Assembly (NCBI GenBank): GCA_028694545.1
Contig: JAQVKV010000073.1
Coordinates: forward strand, 1-7,877
Source of the DNA: Zavarzinia sp.
GTDB lineage: Bacteria; Pseudomonadota; Alphaproteobacteria; Zavarziniales; Zavarziniaceae
Length of the DNA: 7,877 nucleotides
Reading direction: 5' to 3'
Shown here: piece by piece, positions 1 to 6,374 of the stretch
Layout of the letters: the number at the start of each line of letters is the position of its first letter
How positions within the stretch are numbered: position 1 is the stretch's first letter
Translations under genes and position numbers: made by a program
The notes under the pieces: model-generated
The model's database searches: none
What the model saw: only the letters and a program-made list of their open reading frames with translations
What the model was told of the DNA's origin: nothing

Positions 1-140
1 ACCAAGTGCCGCCGAAGGTCGAATATGGCCTGACGGATTGGGGTCAGGCCCTGTGCCCGGCGCTGGATGCCCTACTGACATGGGCGGCGCTGCGCGAGGA
101 GGTGGCTGCGCCGGCCCGGCATGACCCGCAGGCGCCTTGA
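1..140 (+). CDS. HxlR-family winged-helix transcriptional regulator, C-terminal end (partial)
   Basis: This is the last 45 or so codons of a gene that enters from the left edge and ends at TGA 138-140. The frame reads VPPKVEYGLTDWGQALCPAL and then DALLTWAALREEV, which matches the end of the HxlR winged helix: the wing motif VPPKVEYxLT, followed by the C-terminal dimerisation helix that typically ends in LxxWG. HxlR proteins are small dimeric DNA-binding regulators that often respond to reactive or aromatic compounds. The sensing and main DNA-contact parts lie outside the window, so no target can be suggested. The gene converges on the dehalogenase at 201-1097, with a strong hairpin between them, so it is not in that operon. 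Confidence 0.8.
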   Translation, partial: QVPPKVEYGLTDWGQALCPALDALLTWAALREEVAAPARHDPQAP

Positions 141-159
141 GGGGGGCATGCTGGTTCAG

Positions 160-192
160 CCGTGACAGATGGAGCTTGTCCATCTGTCACGG
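160..192. terminator. Perfect 13-bp inverted repeat between convergent genes, probable bidirectional terminator
   Basis: CCGTGACAGATGG (160-172) and its exact reverse complement CCATCTGTCACGG (180-192) enclose a 7-base loop. The hairpin fills most of the 60-bp gap between the plus-strand HxlR stop (140) and the minus-strand dehalogenase stop (201-203). That is the usual place for a terminator serving both strands. Neither side has a clear T-run, so it may act as a Rho-assisted terminator or an RNA 3'-end stabiliser. An operator is possible but less likely, since no gene starts here. Confidence 0.65.
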
Positions 193-200
193 TCGATTCA

Positions 201-1097
201 CTAGGATTGCCGCAGGCCGCGTACGAAACCGGCGACCGCCGCGCCGATTTCATGGGGGCTGTCTTCCTGCACGAAGTGGATGCCCTTCACCGTGACCTCG
301 GTCTGCTTCGGCCAGCCGCGGCAGAATTCGCGCAGGCGGCCGGTGAGAATAGCGCCCGGTTCGGCGTTGACGAAGAGCTTCGGGATTTCGCTCGCCGCGA
401 GGAAACGGCTGTAATTCTCCGCGATACGGACGACGTTTTCGGGCGTGCCGTCCACGGGAATGCTGCGCGGCCACGACAGGGTCGGGCGGCGGTCCTCGCC
501 GGGGGCGAGGAAGGGGCGGCGGTATTCGTCCATCTCGACCGGTGTCAGGGGGCGGGCGATGGAACCGGGCAGGACCCGTTCGACGAACATGTTCTTGTCG
601 AGGATCATGCTCTCGCCCTGGGGCGAACGGAAGCCTTGGAAGACGCGGGCGGTGCCTTCCTCCCAGTCCGACCAGGCCATGGGGGCGACGATCGCCTCCA
701 TATAGGCGATGCCCTGCACGCGGTCCGGGTTTTGCGCCGCCCAGTCGAAGCCGAGCGCGGAGCCCCAGTCGTGCAGCACGAGCACTACCCGGTTGCCGAG
801 CGCTAGCTTGTCCCAGAGCGCGAAGAGATAGTCGCGCTGCTCTTCGTAGAGATAATGGTCCGGGCCCGAGGGCGAGAGTTTCTCGGAATCGCCCATGCCG
901 ATCAGGTCGCAGGCGACGAGCCGGCCAAGGCCCTTCAGGTGCGGCATCACATTGCGCCACAGATAAGACGAGGTGGGATTACCGTGCTGGAAGACGATGG
1001 CGTCGCCTTCGCCCTCGTCGATATAGGCCATGCGCTTGCCCTTCACCTCGATGAAGCGCTTCTGGGCGAAGGGGGCCGTGCCGAATTCACTGGTCAT
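201..1097 (-). CDS. dhaA: Haloalkane dehalogenase, LinB-like (HLD-II subfamily)
   Basis: This 298-residue alpha/beta hydrolase hydrolyses carbon-halogen bonds of haloalkanes to alcohol, halide and a proton, with no cofactor. It resembles LinB along its whole length and has the same size. Assigned by alignment to recalled LinB (shift of +2): nucleophile Asp110 in HDWGSALG, halide-holding Asn40 (HGNPTSS) and Trp111, acid Glu134 (YMEAI) and base His274. A Glu at the strand-6 acid position is typical of HLD-II. No signal peptide is seen, so it should be cytoplasmic. Around the substrate tunnel it differs from LinB: Trp145 for Phe143, Gly148 for Gln146 and Ser179 for Leu177. The ATG is preceded by GGAGG (1106-1110) at 8 nt, which lies inside the overlapping repressor gene. 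Co-transcription with that gene suggests substrate induction. The family is near certain; the natural substrate cannot be read from sequence. Confidence 0.95.
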   Translation of the reverse strand: MTSEFGTAPFAQKRFIEVKGKRMAYIDEGEGDAIVFQHGNPTSSYLWRNVMPHLKGLGRLVACDLIGMGDSEKLSPSGPDHYLYEEQRDYLFALWDKLALGNRVVLVLHDWGSALGFDWAAQNPDRVQGIAYMEAIVAPMAWSDWEEGTARVFQGFRSPQGESMILDKNMFVERVLPGSIARPLTPVEMDEYRRPFLAPGEDRRPTLSWPRSIPVDGTPENVVRIAENYSRFLAASEIPKLFVNAEPGAILTGRLREFCRGWPKQTEVTVKGIHFVQEDSPHEIGAAVAGFVRGLRQS

Positions 1098-1701
1098 TGT
1101 CGTTTCCTCCGGAAGAGAGCAGGGGGCCGGTCTCGCGCGCCATGGCGGAGCGGCAGACCCTGAGGATGCGGTCCGACAGGGCGCGATCGCCCACCCCGCG
1201 CGCCAGCGTCATGCCCCCCACGCAGAGCGAGAGCAGCAGGATGGCGTCGTCCCGACGCCGCTCGGGCACGGGCCCGTCCTCGGGGGCGGCGCAGACCGCA
1301 TCGATCGAACGCTGCAGTTCCTCGCCGAAAGCGCGGCGGAACTCCGCCGGCGCGCGGGCGGCATCGGCGCCAAGGGCGGCGAAGGCGCAGCCTTCTTCTC
1401 GATGGTCGCGGTGCTTCGGGGTCAGATAGCGCCGCGCCAGCCGGGCGAGGCGGCCGCGCCAGCTCTGGTCCTCGCCCCGGGTCCAGGCGGCGCGGCCCCG
1501 GGTAAGGGCATGGCGGAACGAGGCTTCGGCCAGATCCGCCTTGTCCGTGAAATGGGCATAGAAGGTGCCGTGGGTCAGGCCGGCGTCGCGCATGATCGCG
1601 GCGATGCCGGCCCCGTCCAGCCCGTCACCCCGGACATGGGCGGCGCCCGCGTCGAGGATGCGGGCGCGGGCTTCCTGCTTCTGTTCGGAACGTTTCGTCA
1701 T
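1087..1701 (-). CDS. TetR/AcrR-family transcriptional repressor, upstream of the dehalogenase
   Basis: This 204-residue protein has the TetR layout. The N-terminal three-helix DNA-binding domain covers about residues 10-58, with the helix-turn-helix [20 protein letters not shown] at 32-51 followed by the usual KADL. An all-helical ligand-binding and dimerisation domain follows, containing Cys105, Cys137, Cys160 and Cys183. The gene lies directly upstream of the dehalogenase, and its last 11 bp overlap that gene's start, so the two are probably one transcript with linked translation. A 22-bp near-palindrome just before its own start is the likely operator, implying self-repression. By analogy with dhaR of Rhodococcus, also TetR-like and next to dhaA, I infer that a haloalkane or its alcohol product relieves repression. 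The ribosome site before this ATG is weak. Confidence 0.9.
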   Translation of the reverse strand: MTKRSEQKQEARARILDAGAAHVRGDGLDGAGIAAIMRDAGLTHGTFYAHFTDKADLAEASFRHALTRGRAAWTRGEDQSWRGRLARLARRYLTPKHRDHREEGCAFAALGADAARAPAEFRRAFGEELQRSIDAVCAAPEDGPVPERRRDDAILLLSLCVGGMTLARGVGDRALSDRILRVCRSAMARETGPLLSSGGNDNDQ

Positions 1702-1708
1702 GCCCGAC

Positions 1709-1730
1709 TCGTATGATGATCATCATGCGA
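1709..1730. promoter_or_regulatory. Candidate TetR operator, 22-bp near-perfect palindrome
   Basis: The core ATGATGATCATCAT (1713-1726) is a perfect 14-bp palindrome. It is flanked by TCG (1709-1711) and CGA (1728-1730), which pair with each other, leaving only 1712/1727 mismatched. It lies 8 bp upstream of the tetR ATG (minus strand) and just downstream of the -35 element at 1753-1758, roughly where transcription should start. A bound TetR dimer there would block RNA polymerase. Size, symmetry and position fit TetR-family operators. That this particular repressor binds it is inference. Confidence 0.65.
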
Positions 1731-1758
1731 AATTGTCGGGCCGGCGGGCGGTTGTCAA
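1729..1758 (-). promoter_or_regulatory. Candidate sigma-70 promoter for the tetR-dehalogenase operon
   Basis: On the minus strand, a perfect TTGACA (-35) occupies 1758-1753. At 16-18 bp spacing the -10 region falls in the AT-rich ACAATTTC (1736-1729), which is a poor match to TATAAT. The predicted start of transcription, about 1722, lies inside the palindrome. The -35 is well supported; the -10 is weak, so the exact start is uncertain. Confidence 0.45.
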
Positions 1759-1768
1759 CCACCCGCCG
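1742..1768. terminator. GC-rich hairpin after the flavoreductase gene
   Basis: CGGCGGGCGGTT (1742-1753) can pair with AACCACCCGCCG (1757-1768) through 11 base pairs and one C/A mismatch, with a 3-base loop. It begins 13 bp downstream of the reductase stop (1781-1783, minus strand), so it may terminate that transcript, but no T-run follows. It also overlaps the TTGACA element of the next operon, so readthrough or a regulatory role is possible. Confidence 0.35.
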
Positions 1769-1780
1769 CCGTTCGCCTCT

Positions 1781-3943
1781 TCAGTCGAAGAGGTCGAAGG
1801 CGAGCTTGCCCGATTGGCGCCAGTCGTCGAGGCGACGGCGGGCAGCCTCGTCGTCCAGCCCCTCGAAGCGGTGCAGGATGTCGATCAGCGCCTGTTCGAC
1901 GCCATGCCCCAGGGTGGTAGCCCGGCCGCAGACGCGGATCGCGGCGTCTTCCGTGGTGAGCCAGCGGTAGAGTTCCTCGCCCTCGGCCCGCATGCGGTCC
2001 TGCACGTAAGCGGGATCGGCGTCGCGCGAGAAGGCGGTGCTCAGCCGGGCGAGGGTGCCGGCGGCGAGATCCGCTTCAAGCTGGTCGCGGTAAAGGAAAT
2101 CGCCCTGCCGGCGGCGGCAGCCGAAGAACATCCAGGCCGGGGCCGACGCCGCCCGCCGGCGCCGTTCCGCCAGATAGCCGACGAAGGGCGCGATGCCGCA
2201 ACCGGCCGCGATCATCACGAGGGGACGCGCGGCGGCCGGGGCACGGAACGCGTCGTGGCGACGAACGGCGGCGCGGATCGTCGTGCCGACCGGCAGGTCG
2301 AGGCAGAGCAAGCCCGAGGCGACGCCGGTGTGCGCCTGGCCTTCGCTGTCGGTGAAGCGGGCGAGGCCGACGGTAAGCGTAATCCGTTTCGCCTCGGCGC
2401 TGCTGATCGAATAGTAACGCGGTGCGTGGCCCTGGGGCGTGAACACGAGGAGGTCGCCTGGCCGGTAGTCGACAGGCGTATCGCTGGTGAATTCGAGATG
2501 ATAGCTCTCGGAAACGCTCGGGTCCGTCATCAGGGCGCGTGTTGCCAGCATCAGGGTGACGGGTGTGTCCGCCGTCTCCGGCGCTTCCTTCAGATCGAGT
2601 GCCGGATGGATCCCGCCCAGCCAATCCCGCCAGGCCGGGCCCGGCTCGCCGTCGGCGCGTTGCATCGGATGGCGCGGCCGGGCGCCGGCCGCCCGAAGGC
2701 GGGCGTCCAGCGTCTCGGCGCCACCGCAGAACGTCGCGTAGCGCCGGTCGCCGAGGCCGAGCAGGTCATAGGCGACACTGTCTAGCCGCGTCCCGTCGAG
2801 ACGCTTCAGGAAGCGAAGCCCCGAGTCCGGCAATTCGCCTTCGCCGGTGGTGGACGCGATGATCAGCACTTCGCGATAGCGCGCGAGGTCGGCCGGTTCG
2901 ACGGCGCCAAGGGCCGCGAGGGCAACCGGATGGCCGGCCGCGCGCAGGCGGGTGGCGGTCGCCTCGGCCAGGCGGGCGGCGGTGCCGGTGTGGCTGGCAT
3001 GGGCGACGAGAATTTCCGCCCCGGTGTCGATCGCCGTCGCGGCATTCAGTCGCCGGCGCCGCCACCACGACAGCAAGCCGGTCACGGTCAGCGCGATGAG
3101 GGCCACGGAGCCGACGAAATTCAGCAGGCCGGACCACATGCCGCCCCAGGTCCCTTCATGCAGGGATTTGACCAGGCCGGGCCCCTCGGTCATCGGCGTC
3201 ACCGACGCGGCGGAGGCGACATAGATTCCCGGCTCGCTGGCCATGGTGATCAGCACGCGCCCGCCCTTGAAGCTGCGCGCGGAGACGAGGTTGCCGAGGT
3301 CGATCTCGGACGCGGCCGTATGGAGCGCCGCGACAGGCGTGGTACGGCCGCCGTTCAGCGGCGGCAATTCGGCGCCGCCGACACCAAGGCTCATGAGAAC
3401 GCCGGTGAGCGGCAGCATGAGGACGAGCGGCAGCAGGAACCAGCCCATGGCGCGGTGCCAGCCCGAAAGCGTATTGGCAAGGCGCGGCCAGGCCAGCAAG
3501 GGGCCGATCACGACGATCAGCACCATGGCATAGGCGGCGATCTGGACGAGGAAGCCGGCGCCGATGGCGAGGTTCTTGTGAAGGTTCTCGACCGTGTGGA
3601 AGAAGTCGGAGGCCGGGGCTGCCGGCGCCGTTTCGGCGACCGGGGTAGCGTCCGCGACCGTGAAGGTCTTTGGCGTGCCGGCCAGCGTCAGGGTAACGGT
3701 CCGCCCGTCTGGCGCGACCGTGACCATGGTGGCCGTGCCGTCCGGATCCACCGTATCGATGGTGCGCAGCAGGGCGACAGAATCGACGCTGGCGCGGGCG
3801 ACGGGTTGGGAAAGATCCTCGGTGATCGGCACGAAGGCGAGAATGCCGCCGGTGGCGATCACCAGGAGGAAGATGGGGGTCAAGGCCAGGGCCAGCCAAC
3901 GGTGCAGCCAGACGAGGCGTCCCGTGAAAGCGGCTTTCGACAT
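1781..3943 (-). CDS. PepSY-type membrane domain fused to a flavodoxin/FAD-NADPH reductase
   Basis: This 720-residue diflavin reductase is tethered to the inner membrane. Residues 1-300 form a PepSY-associated domain with four predicted helices (about 17-39, 127-150, 165-187, 271-293). Histidines near their ends (His15, His116, His122, His163, His208, His262) could ligate haem b, as proposed for iron-reductase relatives. A flavodoxin domain (about 310-445) follows, with the FMN loop SHTGTA (317-322), STTGEGELPDS (364-374) and GLGDRRY (396-402). The FAD/NADPH module (about 465-690) shows RYYS (509-512), GCGIAPF (581-587), FFGCRR (606-611) and VCGRA (671-675). Electrons should pass NADPH to FAD to FMN to membrane haem to a periplasmic acceptor. 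It is not CysJ, which lacks membrane segments and lies beside cysI. AGGA (3953-3956) precedes the ATG. The gene is divergent from the PepSY/two-component operon. The acceptor (ferric complex, cytochrome or other) is unknown. Confidence 0.9.
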   Translation of the reverse strand: MSKAAFTGRLVWLHRWLALALTPIFLLVIATGGILAFVPITEDLSQPVARASVDSVALLRTIDTVDPDGTATMVTVAPDGRTVTLTLAGTPKTFTVADATPVAETAPAAPASDFFHTVENLHKNLAIGAGFLVQIAAYAMVLIVVIGPLLAWPRLANTLSGWHRAMGWFLLPLVLMLPLTGVLMSLGVGGAELPPLNGGRTTPVAALHTAASEIDLGNLVSARSFKGGRVLITMASEPGIYVASAASVTPMTEGPGLVKSLHEGTWGGMWSGLLNFVGSVALIALTVTGLLSWWRRRRLNAATAIDTGAEILVAHASHTGTAARLAEATATRLRAAGHPVALAALGAVEPADLARYREVLIIASTTGEGELPDSGLRFLKRLDGTRLDSVAYDLLGLGDRRYATFCGGAETLDARLRAAGARPRHPMQRADGEPGPAWRDWLGGIHPALDLKEAPETADTPVTLMLATRALMTDPSVSESYHLEFTSDTPVDYRPGDLLVFTPQGHAPRYYSISSAEAKRITLTVGLARFTDSEGQAHTGVASGLLCLDLPVGTTIRAAVRRHDAFRAPAAARPLVMIAAGCGIAPFVGYLAERRRRAASAPAWMFFGCRRRQGDFLYRDQLEADLAAGTLARLSTAFSRDADPAYVQDRMRAEGEELYRWLTTEDAAIRVCGRATTLGHGVEQALIDILHRFEGLDDEAARRRLDDWRQSGKLAFDLFD

Positions 3944-4057
3944 GTTCAGGATTCCTGCCCGCAGAAAACGATGACGAGAGACTATGCCAAAGGGCCTGAG
4001 TCGATCCTGAACGGCGTGTTCATCGCCGGTTCAGCTTGGGCGGCGCAGGATCCGCCC
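3944..4057. promoter_or_regulatory. Divergent promoter region between the reductase and the PepSY/two-component operon
   Basis: These 114 bp separate two divergent starts and must hold promoters for both. For the minus strand, TTGGCA (3990-3985) is a possible -35, but the -10 that would follow is poor. No convincing -10 was found for the plus strand, which suggests activator-dependent transcription. A 9-bp inverted repeat, GTTCAGGAT (3944-3952) and ATCCTGAAC (4004-4012), spans the region, and two spaced hexamer pairs lie at 3995-4011 and 4018-4034. Confidence 0.55.
3995..4034. promoter_or_regulatory. Candidate OmpR/PhoP-type regulator binding sites (paired hexamers, 11-bp period)
   Basis: CCTGAG-N5-CCTGAA (3995-4011) and GTTCAT-N5-GTTCAG (4018-4034) are each two similar hexamers 11 bp apart, one DNA turn, which is the spacing bound by dimers of OmpR/PhoB-family regulators. 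The first pair on the minus strand reads TTCAGG-N5-CTCAGG, so both pairs share a TTCAG-like half-site in opposite orientations. The regulator at 4369-5028 is the natural candidate. The repeats are seen; the binding is inferred. Confidence 0.4.
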
Positions 4058-4366
4058 ATGCGTGTCCTGATCGCTCTATTTTTCGTGCTCGGGCTCGGCG
4101 CCGCGACGGCGCGGGCCGATGATCACGACCGCGCGCTCGAAGCGTTGCGCGCCGGCCGCATTCTGCCGATCGAAGCCATTCTGGACAAGGTCCGGATGGA
4201 TTTCGGTGGCACCATTCTGGATGTGGAGCTGGAGGACGAGGGCGACAGCTTCGTTTACGAAGTGAAGCTGATCACCGATGATGGCCGCATCATGAAGCTC
4301 GACTACGACGCCACCTCCGGTGGCCTGCTGCGCACGCGCCAGCGCGGCCACCACCACGGCGACTGA
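4058..4366 (+). CDS. Small secreted PepSY-domain protein, first gene of the two-component operon
   Basis: This is a 102-residue periplasmic protein. Residues 1-20 are a signal peptide (MRVLIALFFVLGLG, then cleavage after ATARA). The mature part is a single PepSY domain: the helix with ILPIEAILDKV (35-45), then strands with ILDVELED (53-60), FVYEVKLI (65-72) and LDYDATSGG (81-89). The end is His-rich (GHHHGD), which could bind metal. ATG 4058 was chosen because AGGA (4047-4050) lies 7 nt upstream and it gives a clean signal peptide; an in-frame ATG at 3971 would bury the signal. The gene ends 2 nt before the response regulator. PepSY proteins are often accessory inhibitors or modulators, and small periplasmic proteins can restrain PhoQ/FeuQ-like kinases. 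I infer, but cannot show, that this one modulates the kinase encoded downstream. Confidence 0.88.
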   Translation: MRVLIALFFVLGLGAATARADDHDRALEALRAGRILPIEAILDKVRMDFGGTILDVELEDEGDSFVYEVKLITDDGRIMKLDYDATSGGLLRTRQRGHHHGD

Positions 4367-4368
4367 TC

Positions 4369-5028
4369 ATGCGGGTTCTGGTGGTCGAGGATGCGCCCGA
4401 CCTTGGCGAACAATTGCGGCAGCGCCTGTCGGCCGAAGCCTATGCCGTCGATCTTGCCCGCGACGGCGAGGAGGGGCGTTTCCTCGGCGAGACCGAACCC
4501 TATGACGTCATCGTCCTCGACCTCGGCCTGCCGCGCATCGACGGTCTCAGCGTGCTGCGTCATTGGCGGGCGAAGGGCATCGATGTGCCGGTGCTGATCC
4601 TGACCGCGCGCGCCGCCTGGCACGAGAAGGTTCAGGGCATTGATGCCGGCGCCGACGATTATCTGGCCAAACCCTTCAACATGGAGGAATTGCTGGCCCG
4701 TTTGCGGGCCCTGATCCGCCGCGCCAAGGGCCATGCCTCCGCCGTCATCACCTGCGGCCCCGTCGCCCTCGATACGCGCAGCGGCCGGGTGACCCTGAAC
4801 GGCGAGGTGGTGGATCTCACGGCCTATGAATACAAGGTGCTCGATTATCTGATGCATCGGCAAGGCCAGGTCGTTTCGCGCGCCGAGCTGACGGAACATG
4901 TCTACGCCCAGGATTTCGACAGGGATTCCAACACGATCGAAGTCTTCGTCGGCCGCCTGCGGCGCAAGCTCGGCAACGGGTTGATCGGTACCGTGCGTGG
5001 GCTCGGCTACCGGCTCGAGACACCGTGA
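4369..5028 (+). CDS. OmpR/PhoP-family response regulator
   Basis: This 219-residue cytoplasmic DNA-binding regulator has a receiver domain (1-118) with acidic residues Glu7/Asp8, phospho-acceptor Asp51 in VIVLDLGLPRIDG, Thr79 and Lys101 (KPF), so it should be phosphorylated in the normal way. A winged helix-turn-helix domain (about 124-217) follows, with the recognition helix near 187-201 (SNTIEVFVGRLRRKL) and the closing GTVRGLGYRLE. Length and motifs are standard. The sequence is closest in character to PhoP/FeuP of Proteobacteria, but the signal is not known, so no gene name is given. Only 2 nt separate it from the PepSY gene and its ribosome site is weak, suggesting translational coupling. 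Its stop overlaps the kinase start in GTGA. Likely targets include its own promoter region at 3944-4057. Confidence 0.95.
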   Translation: MRVLVVEDAPDLGEQLRQRLSAEAYAVDLARDGEEGRFLGETEPYDVIVLDLGLPRIDGLSVLRHWRAKGIDVPVLILTARAAWHEKVQGIDAGADDYLAKPFNMEELLARLRALIRRAKGHASAVITCGPVALDTRSGRVTLNGEVVDLTAYEYKVLDYLMHRQGQVVSRAELTEHVYAQDFDRDSNTIEVFVGRLRRKLGNGLIGTVRGLGYRLETP

Positions 5029-6374
5029 GGGTGCCGCGCTCGCTCCGCTTCCGGCTGCTGGCGGGGGCGGCGATCTGGATCGTGCTGGCGCTCGCGGCCG
5101 CCGGTATCGGCTTGTCGAGCCTGTTTCGCGACCATGTCGTCGCGCGTTTCGAGACCGAGCTGCAGCATCACCTCGACCAGATCGCCGCCAATGTCGATCT
5201 GGACGGCGCGGGGCAGGTGATCTTGCGCGTGCCGCTGTCCGATCCCCGGTTCCAGCGCCCGTTGTCCGGCCTTTACTGGCAGGTGCAGCGGGACGGTAGG
5301 CCGGTGCTGCGCTCGCGCTCGCTCTGGGACGTCGTCCTGACCCTGCCTCCGAACGAGGATCGCGGGCTGCACCGCCACGGTGTCCTCGGGCCGGATGGCC
5401 AGCATCTGGTGGTCCTGGAACGCAGCGTGACGCTGGAAGATCGGGGCGTGGACCTGCGTCTTGCCGTCGCCGCCGACAAGGCCGAGATCGGCACCGTGGT
5501 GCGCGCTTTCGACATGACGCTGGCGGGTTCCCTCGGCCTGCTCGCCCTTGCGCTCATCATTGCTGCGCTGGTGCAGGTGCAGGTCGGGCTGCAGCCCCTG
5601 TCCCGCTTGCGGCGGGCGCTGGCGTCGGTGCGGGCCGGCCGGCGCGCGCGGATCGAGGGGGCAATGCCCGTCGAGGTCCAGCCCCTTGTCGATGATCTGA
5701 ACGCCCTGATCGCCCACGCGGGCGAGGTAGTTGCGCGCTCGAGGCTGGAAGCCGGCAACCTCGCCCATGCCTTGAAGACCAATCTCGCTGTTCTGGCCAA
5801 CGAAGCGGACGGGATCGAGGGCGGGCATGGCGCCGTCCTTCGCCGCCAGATCGATCTTATCCGACGTACCATCGATCATCAGATGGCCAGGGCCCGCGTG
5901 GCCGCCACTCATGGCGTGCCCGGCAGCACGACGAGAGTCGGGGAAGCGGTGGCGGCCATGATGCGGGCGATGAGCCGGATCCATGGCGAGCGCGCCGTGG
6001 AAATCGAGGCCGATGTGGTGCCGGGGCTCGTCTTCGCCGGAGACCGTCAGGATTTCGACGAGATCCTGGGCAACCTGCTCGACAATGCCTGCAAATGGGC
6101 GAAGCGGCGGGTTCTTGTTTCCGCCCGGGCCGAGGGCGCGGGGCTCCGCCTCGTGATCGACGACGACGGGCCAGGGCTTTCGGCGGCGGAGCGGGCGGCG
6201 GTGGCGGCCCCCGGCGTCCGGCTCGATGAAAGCGTGCCGGGCAGCGGGCTAGGCCTTGCCATGGTGCGGGAACTGGCCGGGCTCTATGGCGGCGCGCTCG
6301 ATCTCGAAGCCGCGCCGCTCGGCGGCCTGCGGGCCGCCGTGGCGCTGCCGGCGGCGCCTCAATCGTCCTCGTAA
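5025..6374 (+). CDS. Sensor histidine kinase, PhoQ/FeuQ-like
   Basis: This 449-residue inner-membrane kinase is the partner of the preceding regulator. It has TM1 (about 11-33), a periplasmic sensor of about 130 residues (34-163), TM2 (about 164-186), a HAMP-like linker (about 187-240), a dimerisation/phospho-acceptor domain with His248 in LAHALKTNLAVL, and an ATPase domain with N-box EILGNLLDNACKWAK (Asn350, Asn354), DDDGPGL (379-385) and GSGLGLAMV (407-415). HALKT with LAVL is PhoQ-like, but the Pro normally after KT is Asn253 here. The start is GTG 5025, overlapping the regulator stop by 4 bp; another GTG two codons later is possible. The last 16 bp overlap the end of the opposing DHC gene. 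The periplasmic domain has no motif I can assign to a ligand; the PepSY protein in the same operon is a plausible partner. Confidence 0.94.
   Translation: MRVPRSLRFRLLAGAAIWIVLALAAAGIGLSSLFRDHVVARFETELQHHLDQIAANVDLDGAGQVILRVPLSDPRFQRPLSGLYWQVQRDGRPVLRSRSLWDVVLTLPPNEDRGLHRHGVLGPDGQHLVVLERSVTLEDRGVDLRLAVAADKAEIGTVVRAFDMTLAGSLGLLALALIIAALVQVQVGLQPLSRLRRALASVRAGRRARIEGAMPVEVQPLVDDLNALIAHAGEVVARSRLEAGNLAHALKTNLAVLANEADGIEGGHGAVLRRQIDLIRRTIDHQMARARVAATHGVPGSTTRVGEAVAAMMRAMSRIHGERAVEIEADVVPGLVFAGDRQDFDEILGNLLDNACKWAKRRVLVSARAEGAGLRLVIDDDGPGLSAAERAAVAAPGVRLDESVPGSGLGLAMVRELAGLYGGALDLEAAPLGGLRAAVALPAAPQSSS

Noticed and set aside
162..806. Long plus-strand open frame opposite the dehalogenase
   Set aside because: It is antisense to a fully conserved enzyme, has low-complexity composition typical of GC-rich shadow frames, and has no recognisable domain or ribosome site.
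1781..3943. Sulfite reductase flavoprotein (CysJ) as the call
   Set aside because: The C-terminal modules resemble CysJ, but four N-terminal membrane segments and the absence of a cysI-like haemoprotein gene argue against sulfite reduction.
2930..4057. Long plus-strand open frame running into the PepSY gene
   Set aside because: It is antisense to the reductase and full of Gly, Arg, Gln and Asp with no domain. Only its last 102 codons, from ATG 4058, form a real secreted protein. The in-frame ATG at 3971 would hide the signal peptide.
4303..4899. Minus-strand open frame opposite the response regulator
   Set aside because: It is the complement of conserved receiver and winged-helix codons and has no independent coding signal.
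5007..5984. Long minus-strand open frame opposite the sensor kinase
   Set aside because: The kinase strand shows every expected motif. The antisense product is a Gln/His/Arg/Asp-rich shadow without a domain.
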